Below are positions 58,846 through 64,000 of a stretch of 64,000 nucleotides of DNA, piece by piece. The DNA is from Ardenticatenaceae bacterium (GTDB taxonomy: Bacteria > Chloroflexota > Anaerolineae > Promineifilales > Promineifilaceae). Positions within the stretch are counted from its first letter, which is position 1. Every line of letters begins with the position of its first letter. Below the pieces are notes generated by a model that saw nothing but the letters and a program-made list of their open reading frames with translations, was not told the origin of the DNA and did no database searches. The stretch is taken from contig JACKCB010000002.1 of assembly GCA_020634235.1 (NCBI GenBank), positions 1,240,001-1,304,000 of the forward strand. The letters are read 5' to 3'. A program made the translations under genes and the position numbers.

Positions 58846-60603
58846 TCACGCTTCATACGGCACAGGCACCACAGTGGCCTGGATGGCGGCGTGTAGTTGG
58901 GCCACCGTGGCCTGTAGATGATCCGGCAGGTCGGCCAGGGGGATCAGGGCGCGCGCCTGTTCGTGACGCAGCTTAAACTCCACGCCGCCCTGCTCCAGCG
59001 CCCGCTTGCTGACAGTTAGCCGGATGGGGACGCCAATCAGGTCGGCGTCGTTGAACTTAACGCCGGGACTTTCATCGCGGTCATCAAACAACACCTCCAG
59101 GCCGGCGGCCTGCAACTGCGTGTAGAGTGTTTCGGCCATCTCAAAGCCGCCGCGCAAAGCGACAAGATGCACCTGGAACGGGGCGACGCTGATGGGCCAG
59201 ATCAGGCCGTAATCGTCACGGTGCGCCTCGGCAATGCAGGCCAGCAGCCGCCCCACACCAATGCCATAGCTGCCCATAATCACCGGCCGGGACTGCCCAT
59301 CCTGATCCAGGAAGGTAGCCCCCATGGCCGCGCTGTAGCGCGTGCCCAGCTTGAAAATGTTGCCCATTTCCACGCCGCGCGCCTGCTGCAAGGGCGTGCC
59401 GCAGCGCGGGCAGCCATCGCCCGCCTGCGCGGCCGCCAGGTCCGTCACCAGGTCGGCCTGAAAATCGCGGCCGTAATTGACGTGGCGCAGGTGGTAGCCC
59501 TCTTCGTTGGCCCCGGCCACCAGGTTGGGCGAGCTGGTCACGGCGTCATCCACCAGCACGCGCGCGCCGCGCAGCCCAATGGGCGAAGCGTAACCGGGCA
59601 CCGCGCCGATCGCCCGAATTTCCTCATCGGTGGCCGGACGCAGCGATTTGGCCGCCACGGCGTTGGCCAGCTTGGTCTCGTTTAGCTCCATGTCGCCGCG
59701 CACCACGGCAAAGATCAGTCGCTCCACGTCCGCCTGCCCCTCGGTGATGGTGGCCATCATGAAGACGGCCTTGGCTGTTTGGGCCTTGGGAACTCCCAGG
59801 AAGGCAGCCAGATCGGCGATGGTTTTGGTGCCGGGCGTGGCCACTTTTTCAGTGGGCAGGAGGGCTTCGTCGGTCCCGGCCGGCTTACGGAAGGGCGCAA
59901 TTTGCCGGTTGGCCTTGAAACCGCACGCGTTACACAGCAGCAGCGTGTCCTCGCCAATGGGGGTGAGGTGCATGAACTCGTGGGCCAGGCTGCCGCCCAT
60001 CATACCCACGTCAGATGAAACGGCGATGGTGGGCAAGGCGCAGCGGTTGAAGATGTTGAAGTAGGCCTGGTAATGGGCGCGGTACTGCTGGTCCAGGCTT
60101 TCTTCGGTGGCATCCAGGCTGTAGCTGTCGAGCATGGTGAATTCGCGGGCACGAATGAGGCCGGCCCGCGGCCGGGGATCGTCGCGCCATTTGGTCTGGA
60201 TGTGGTAGATGAGGCGTGGCAGTTGGCGGTAGGACTGAATTTCGCGCCGGGTCAGGTCGGCCACGACCTCTTCGTGGGTCATGGCCAGGACCATGTCCCG
60301 GCCGTTCTTATCCCGGAAGCGGCCCATTTCGTCGCCGATGGCGTACCAGCGGTTGGTCTCTTGCCACAACCCGGCCGGGTGAACCACAGGCATGTGAACC
60401 TCTTGCCCACCAATGGCTTCGATCTCCTGGCGCAGGATAGCGTTGATTTTGTGCAGGCTGCGTTGGGCCAGGGGCAGGTAGCTAAACACCCCGGCCGCCA
60501 ACGGCCGGATGAAACCGGCGCGCAGCAGCAGTTCATAACTGGCGACTTCGGCCCCGGCCGGGGCTTCGCGCAGGGTCTGGCTAAAAAGATGGCGCATTCG
60601 CAT
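58846..60603 (-). CDS. proS: Prolyl-tRNA synthetase, bacterial type
   Basis: A class II aminoacyl-tRNA synthetase of 585 residues, bacterial type with the editing (INS) domain. Motif 2 (TKWRDDPRPRAGLIRAREFTMLDSYSLD) and motif 3 (MGSYGIGVGRLLACIAE) are complete. Motif 1 lies around AIGGQEVHMPVVHPAGLW. The insertion domain (about residues 220-380) contains CNACGFKANRQIAPF and VPKAQTAKAVFMM. GGAGGAATT precedes the ATG at 60603. A candidate leader peptide and terminator upstream suggest control by proline or translation status. Three copies of CGATCGAAGGG lie just after the stop (about 58802-58834) beside a CGTGCGC/GCGCACG hairpin (58777-58804). Confidence 0.97.
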   Translation of the reverse strand: MRMRHLFSQTLREAPAGAEVASYELLLRAGFIRPLAAGVFSYLPLAQRSLHKINAILRQEIEAIGGQEVHMPVVHPAGLWQETNRWYAIGDEMGRFRDKNGRDMVLAMTHEEVVADLTRREIQSYRQLPRLIYHIQTKWRDDPRPRAGLIRAREFTMLDSYSLDATEESLDQQYRAHYQAYFNIFNRCALPTIAVSSDVGMMGGSLAHEFMHLTPIGEDTLLLCNACGFKANRQIAPFRKPAGTDEALLPTEKVATPGTKTIADLAAFLGVPKAQTAKAVFMMATITEGQADVERLIFAVVRGDMELNETKLANAVAAKSLRPATDEEIRAIGAVPGYASPIGLRGARVLVDDAVTSSPNLVAGANEEGYHLRHVNYGRDFQADLVTDLAAAQAGDGCPRCGTPLQQARGVEMGNIFKLGTRYSAAMGATFLDQDGQSRPVIMGSYGIGVGRLLACIAEAHRDDYGLIWPISVAPFQVHLVALRGGFEMAETLYTQLQAAGLEVLFDDRDESPGVKFNDADLIGVPIRLTVSKRALEQGGVEFKLRHEQARALIPLADLPDHLQATVAQLHAAIQATVVPVPYEA

Positions 60604-60652
60604 GATAATTCCTCCTGTGTGGCAGGTGCTGCGCCAGACAGCGTAGCCGGCG

Positions 60653-60683
60653 CAAAAAAAAGCGCCCCGGCAAGTGGGGCGCT
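60653..60683 (-). terminator. Intrinsic terminator in the proS leader
   Basis: On the minus strand AGCGCCCC (60683-60676) pairs with GGGGCGCT (60668-60661) over seven bases and runs into TTTTTTT. It lies between the proS promoter and the proS start, so it must act as an attenuator. Confidence 0.8.
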
Positions 60684-60714
60684 GACATACAAGGCAAGAC
60701 AACAAAGGTTGTGG

Positions 60715-60840
60715 CTAGTTCATGGTCCGGTTTGCCGTGTATCCCTGCCCCGCCGCTGCGGCCACCTGCCAGGGCAGAAAGCCGCCGCAACGAGGGCTGC
60801 TAGGGGTGGGGCTGCCGGTCACCAACTGCTTCATGAACAT
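60715..60840 (-). CDS. Candidate 41-residue leader peptide with clustered Pro codons upstream of proS
   Basis: ATG at 60840 opens a 41-codon frame, MFMKQLVTGSPTPSSPR, then GGFLP and an Ala/Gly-rich end. Four of its first 23 codons are Pro (CCC, CCT, CCT, CCC). The -10 hexamer ends seven bases before the ATG, so the transcript would start at the ATG. The stop codon lies 31 bases before the terminator hairpin. This is the layout of an amino-acid attenuator, with slow translation at Pro codons when prolyl-tRNA is short. No homologous leader is known to me, and the coding status is unproven. Confidence 0.45.
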   Translation of the reverse strand: MFMKQLVTGSPTPSSPRCGGFLPWQVAAAAGQGYTANRTMN

Positions 60841-60847
60841 GGATAAG

Positions 60848-60876
60848 AGGGTACGACACCGGCCGGGAAATGTCAA
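60848..60876 (-). promoter_or_regulatory. Promoter of the proS leader
   Basis: TTGACA (60876-60871), 17-base spacer, TACCCT (60853-60848), then seven bases to the ATG at 60840. The spacer contains a CCGGCCGG copy. Confidence 0.7.
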
Positions 60877-60913
60877 GCGATTTCGGACTCCCCAGACTCC
60901 CGATTCACAGCGC

Positions 60914-60942
60914 TTGCACCGGCCGGGGCTTTGTGGCACAAT
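60914..60942 (+). promoter_or_regulatory. Promoter of tRNA-Lys
   Basis: TTGCAC (60914-60919), 17-base spacer, CACAAT (60937-60942), 18 bases before the tRNA. The spacer contains a CCGGCCGGGG copy. It is divergent from the proS promoter. Confidence 0.6.
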
Positions 60943-60960
60943 TCTCCTGGCACAACGCAT

Positions 60961-61033
60961 GGGCCATTAGCTCAGTTGGCAGAGCAGGTGACTTTTAATC
61001 ACTTGGTCGGGGGTTCGAGTCCCTCATGGCCCA
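60961..61033 (+). tRNA. tRNA-Lys (anticodon TTT)
   Basis: A complete cloverleaf: acceptor GGGCCAT/ATGGCCC with discriminator A, D arm AGCTCAGTTGGCAGAGC, anticodon stem GGTGA/TCACT with loop CTTTTAA (anticodon TTT), variable loop and T arm GGGGGTTCGAGTCCCTC. The 3' CCA is not encoded. It has its own promoter and terminator. Confidence 0.97.
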
Positions 61034-61050
61034 TCTTGGCAGACCTGCCC

Positions 61051-61080
61051 GGCCGGTGAGAAGCATCTCGCCGGCCTTTT
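61051..61080 (+). terminator. Intrinsic terminator after tRNA-Lys
   Basis: GGCCGGTGAGA (61051-61061) pairs with TCTCGCCGGCC (61066-61076), with one T-G pair and a four-base loop, followed by TTTTC. The first arm contains part of a CCGGCCGG palindrome. Confidence 0.9.
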
Positions 61081-61122
61081 CATTACCAGCCGCCAATTCC
61101 ACCCAACACGAGTCACAGCACC

Positions 61123-63096
61123 ATGCAGCGCAAAATCTACCTCGAAGATATTCCCCTGGACGAAGCGTGGGCCGTTTTCCGGCAGGCCCTGACCCCGGCC
61201 GGGTTGTGGCAGCCCCTACCCAGCGAAACCATCCCCCTGGCCGAAGCCCCCGGCCGGGTCACTGCCAGCCCCGTTTGGGCCCGCCTCTCCGCCCCCCACT
61301 ACCACGCCAGCGCCATGGACGGCTACGCCGTGCGCGCCCAGGACACCGTGGGGGCCACCGAAACCCGCCCCATCCAGCTCAACCTCATCCCCCCCGACCA
61401 GCCAGACGCCGCGCCCCGGCCGGTGCTGCCCATCAACACCGGCCAGCCCCTACCCACCTGGGCCAACGCCGTCATCATGATCGAACACACCCAGCCCGTG
61501 CCCGGCGGCATCGAAATCCGCGCCGCCGTGCCTCCCTGGCACCACGTGCGGGCCATGGGCGAAGACATGGTGGCCACCGAGCTGGTACTGCCGGCCAACC
61601 ACCGGCTGCGCCCCGTTGACCTGGGCGCGCTGGCCGGGTCGGGCCATGCCAGCGTGGCTGTCTATCGCCAGCCGCGCGTGGCCATCCTGCCCACCGGCTC
61701 AGAATTGGTCACCGTGGAACAGGCCGCGGCCGCTGGCCCCCGGCCGGGGCAAATCATCGAATACAACAGCCTGGTCCTGGCCGCCCAGGTCGCCCAATGG
61801 GGCGGCCGCCCCACCCGCTGGCCCATCACCCCCGACAAGCTGGACGCCATTCAGGCCGCCGTCGCCACCGCCGCCCGCGAGCACGACCTGCTGCTGATCA
61901 ATGCTGGCTCCTCGGCCGGCAGCGAAGATTACACCGCCCACGTGGTACAAAACCTGGGGCAACTCCTGGTGCATGGCGTCGCCGCCCGGCCGGGGCACCC
62001 CGTTATCCTGGGCCTCATTCATGCCGGCGATGGGCGCGCCGTGCCGGTCATCGGCGTGCCCGGCTACCCCGTCAGCGCCGCCCTCACCGGCGAGCTTTTT
62101 GTAGAGCCGCTGCTGGCCCACTGGCAGGGGCAGCCCCCCTACCAGCCCCCCACCCTCACCGCCACGCTGACGCGCAAACTCGTCTCCCCCACCGGCGACG
62201 ATGATTTTGTGCGCGTGGCCGTGGGCCAGGTGGGCGACAAAGTAATGGCCACGCCCATCAGCCGCGGCGCAGGGGTCATCACCTCACTGGTGCGCGCCGA
62301 CGGCCTCGTGCGCATCCCCCGCTTCAGTGAAGGGGCCGACGCCGGCCAGCAAGTGACGGTGCATCTCTACCGCAGCCCGGCCGAGATCGCCCGCACCATT
62401 GTGGCCATCGGCAGCCACGATCTGACCCTGGACCTGCTGGCCCAATTCCTGGCCGCCAAAGGGGAGGGGCTGCGCCTGAGTTCCGCCAACGTGGGCAGCC
62501 TGGGCGGGCTGATCGCCCTGCGCCGCGGCGAAGCGCACCTGGCCGGCAGCCACCTGCTGGACCCGGACAGCGGCGAATACAACCTGAGCTACGTGCGCCG
62601 CTACCTGCCAGAAACGCCGGTGGTCTTGGTGACGCTGGTGGGCCGGGAGCAGGGCTGGATGGTCCGGCCGGGCAACCCGCTGGGGCTGGCCGGCTGGGGC
62701 GATGTGGCCAACCCCGATGTGCGCCTGGTAAACCGGCAGCGCGGGGCAGGCACACGCGTCCTGCTGGATTATGAGTTGGGGCGGCGGGGGATTGACCCGG
62801 CCGGGATTGCCGGGTACGAGCGCGAAGAGTACACCCATCTGGCCGTGGCCGCGGCTGTGGCTTCCGGCACCGCCGATGCCGGGCTGGGCATTCGCGCCGC
62901 GGCGCGCGCCCTACAGCTTGACTTTGTGCCCCTCACCCACGAACGGTACGACCTGGTCATCCCCCAGGCATACTACCACAGCGAGCTGCTGCGCCCGCTG
63001 CTGGCGCTGCTATACGACGCCCAGTTCCGGGCCGCCGTGGCCACCATGCCCGGCTATGATGTGGGGCCGATGGGCAATGTGATTCGTGAGGCGTGA
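61123..63096 (+). CDS. moeA: Molybdopterin molybdotransferase MoeA fused to a periplasmic-binding-like domain
   Basis: A 657-residue fusion. The N-terminal 410 residues are MoeA, which inserts molybdate into molybdopterin: APHYHASAMDGYAV, ILPTGSEL, IEYNSL, LLINAGSSAGSEDY and GVPGYPVSAALTGELFVEPLL. From about residue 425 a PBP-like domain (IVAIGSHDLTLDLLAQFL, LRRGEAHLAGSHLLDPDSGEYNLSYVRRYLP, VNRQRGAGTRVLLDYEL, YTHLAVAAAVASGTADAGLGI) follows, related to molybdate/tungstate-binding and LysR-substrate domains. Such fusions may sense or deliver the metal ligand. The 3' end overlaps the convergent mtaB gene by 43 bases. No other molybdenum genes are visible. Weak ribosome site. Confidence 0.93.
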   Translation: MQRKIYLEDIPLDEAWAVFRQALTPAGLWQPLPSETIPLAEAPGRVTASPVWARLSAPHYHASAMDGYAVRAQDTVGATETRPIQLNLIPPDQPDAAPRPVLPINTGQPLPTWANAVIMIEHTQPVPGGIEIRAAVPPWHHVRAMGEDMVATELVLPANHRLRPVDLGALAGSGHASVAVYRQPRVAILPTGSELVTVEQAAAAGPRPGQIIEYNSLVLAAQVAQWGGRPTRWPITPDKLDAIQAAVATAAREHDLLLINAGSSAGSEDYTAHVVQNLGQLLVHGVAARPGHPVILGLIHAGDGRAVPVIGVPGYPVSAALTGELFVEPLLAHWQGQPPYQPPTLTATLTRKLVSPTGDDDFVRVAVGQVGDKVMATPISRGAGVITSLVRADGLVRIPRFSEGADAGQQVTVHLYRSPAEIARTIVAIGSHDLTLDLLAQFLAAKGEGLRLSSANVGSLGGLIALRRGEAHLAGSHLLDPDSGEYNLSYVRRYLPETPVVLVTLVGREQGWMVRPGNPLGLAGWGDVANPDVRLVNRQRGAGTRVLLDYELGRRGIDPAGIAGYEREEYTHLAVAAAVASGTADAGLGIRAAARALQLDFVPLTHERYDLVIPQAYYHSELLRPLLALLYDAQFRAAVATMPGYDVGPMGNVIREA

Positions 63097-64000
63097 TTTG
63101 GGGGTGGTGCGGCGCGTCCCGCTCCATCAATGATGCCGCTGAGGCCATCCGGCCGGGCATCGTGCAACGTTGTGCTGGTGACCTGGTTGAACAGGTCGTC
63201 TGGCCCATTGGCCAGCACGCGGATGTAGTTATCGGTGTAGCCGGCCCAGCGCAGCCCCCCCTCGTTGGCACCCACCACCGACTCCCACAGCACCGGCCGG
63301 GTAGCCCCCTCATACTGCTGGTGAAAGGCCAGGCTTAAGGACTCCCCCAGGGCGATCATCTGGCCGGCGCGGGCCTTCTTTACCGCTTTGGGCAAATGGC
63401 CGGGCATGTTGGCGGCGGCCGTCCCCGGCCGGGGACTGTAGCTAAACACGTGCAGCCGGGCAAAGCCTATTTCGGCCACAAGATCCAGGCTGGCGGCAAA
63501 GTCGGCCTCCGTCTCGCCGGGGAAGCCCACAATAAGGTCGGTGCTGAGGTTGAGGTGGGGGATGTGGGCACGGGCGGCGGCGGCCAGCTCGCGGAAACTG
63601 TCGCGCCGGGTGCGGCGGGCCATCAGCCGCAAAATGTGGTCGCTGCCCGATTGCAGCGGCAGGTGCAGGTGGGGTAGCAGCCGCGGATCGTCCCACAGCT
63701 CAAAGAAGCCGGGGGTGATATCCCACGGCTCCAGCGAGGAGAGGCGCAGGCGGGGGATGTCGCTGTGGCTGAGGATGGCCCGGACCAGGTGGAACAACCC
63801 GGCCGGGTCCTCGCGGTCGTGCCCGTAGCTGCCCAAATGCACCCCCGTTAACACCGCCTCCTGGTAGCCGGCAGCGGCCAGCGCCTGGACCTCGGCCACC
63901 ACGTCGCCCAGCGGGCGGCTCTGCGCCGCGCCCCGCGCCACCGTGGTCACGCAGAAGGTACAGTGGTTGTCGCAGCCATCCTGCACCTTGATGAAGGCCC
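63054..64000 (-). CDS. mtaB: tRNA t6A methylthiotransferase, MtaB type, 5'-truncated by the window edge
   Basis: A radical-SAM enzyme that adds a methylthio group to t6A37, giving ms2t6A in tRNA-Lys. About 315 residues are visible; the N-terminal UPF0004 domain lies beyond 64000. The cluster motif is CDNHCTFC (Cys-x3-Cys-x2-Cys), followed by TGVHLGSYGHDREDPAGLF, RLRLSSLEPWDI, HLHLPLQSGSDHILRLM and DLIVGFPGETEADF. The GVHLGSYG wording favours MtaB over MiaB or RimO. A C-terminal TRAM-like segment ends near VGANEGGLRWAGYTDNYIRV. Its substrate base is made by the TsaB/TsaE pathway at 45-46 kb, and a tRNA-Lys gene lies 2 kb away. Confidence 0.88.
   Translation of the reverse strand, partial: AFIKVQDGCDNHCTFCVTTVARGAAQSRPLGDVVAEVQALAAAGYQEAVLTGVHLGSYGHDREDPAGLFHLVRAILSHSDIPRLRLSSLEPWDITPGFFELWDDPRLLPHLHLPLQSGSDHILRLMARRTRRDSFRELAAAARAHIPHLNLSTDLIVGFPGETEADFAASLDLVAEIGFARLHVFSYSPRPGTAAANMPGHLPKAVKKARAGQMIALGESLSLAFHQQYEGATRPVLWESVVGANEGGLRWAGYTDNYIRVLANGPDDLFNQVTSTTLHDARPDGLSGIIDGAGRAAPPPNHASRITLPIGPTS

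Larger units (their letters stand above)
115..63810. repeat. Dispersed palindrome CCGGCCGG (HIP-like), about 160 copies
   Basis: Hand counting gives about 160 copies of CCGGCCGG, most within CCCGGCCGGG or CCCCGGCCGGGG, spread along the whole window in coding and non-coding DNA. Examples: 117-126, 1515-1524, 7257-7268, 13222-13231, 21944-21954, 46302-46313, 61982-61993. At about 62% GC a random eight-mer of this kind would be expected five or six times. No copies occur between about 5235 and 7165. Confidence 0.95.

Overview
The window is a 64-kb, GC-rich stretch of bacterial chromosome. It most resembles a non-photosynthetic member of the Chloroflexota (Anaerolineae or Ardenticatenia type), but this is inferred from style, not from a marker gene. 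The hints are long secreted proteins with Thr-Pro linkers, a secreted subtilase ending in a YLPVIV-type tail, a VanW-family protein, paired ECF sigma and anti-sigma-like genes, a MoeA fused to a periplasmic-binding-like domain, and a T-box leader in a high-GC genome. No plasmid, prophage, CRISPR array or transposase is visible. The most striking property is an 8-bp palindrome, CCGGCCGG (often CCCCGGCCGGGG). I count about 160 copies by hand, roughly one per 400 bp, in genes and between them.

Layout. 1-7 kb: UbiB-type kinase tail, lipoprotein signal peptidase, CHAD protein, HIT protein, M20 peptidase, a small membrane protein, a methyltransferase, then two AT-richer genes (DUF4256, DinB) that may be acquired. 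7-15 kb: a nucleotide kinase-like protein, a heterodimeric ABC exporter behind a leader-peptide attenuator, an aldo/keto reductase, a nucleoside phosphorylase and a GNAT protein. 15-22 kb: cold-shock protein with a long 5' leader, CheY-like regulator, geranylgeranyl-reductase-type flavoprotein, LMW phosphatase, RNase P RNA, two membrane proteins and a dynamin-like GTPase. 22-29 kb: two secreted beta-propeller-type proteins flanking uvrB, in a zone packed with hairpin repeats. 29-34 kb: an NMT1/THI5-type ABC importer and a flotillin/NfeD pair. 34-39 kb: second lspA with rluD, ornithine aminotransferase, uppP, tgt. 39-45 kb: large secreted subtilase, DUF4349 lipoprotein, metallophosphoesterase. 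45-48 kb: tsaE-tsaB-rimI and a sugar-nucleotide epimerase. 48-57 kb: two ECF sigma modules, VanW protein, phospholipase-D lipoprotein and an ABC-2 exporter. 57-64 kb: T-box-controlled asd, proS behind a candidate peptide leader, tRNA-Lys, moeA-PBP and the start-truncated mtaB.

Several themes connect the genes. Cell-envelope work recurs (two LspA, UppP, VanW, flotillin/NfeD, ABC exporters, ECF modules). tRNA modification recurs (tsaE, tsaB, tgt, mtaB, rluD-type synthase). RNA-level regulation is prominent: T-box before asd, leader peptide plus terminator before the ABC exporter and before proS, and a long leader before csp. Several genes have a -10 hexamer placed 6-8 nt before the start codon, so leaderless transcripts seem common. 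All coordinates and residue numbers are from reading the sequence by eye; no searches or folding programs were run.
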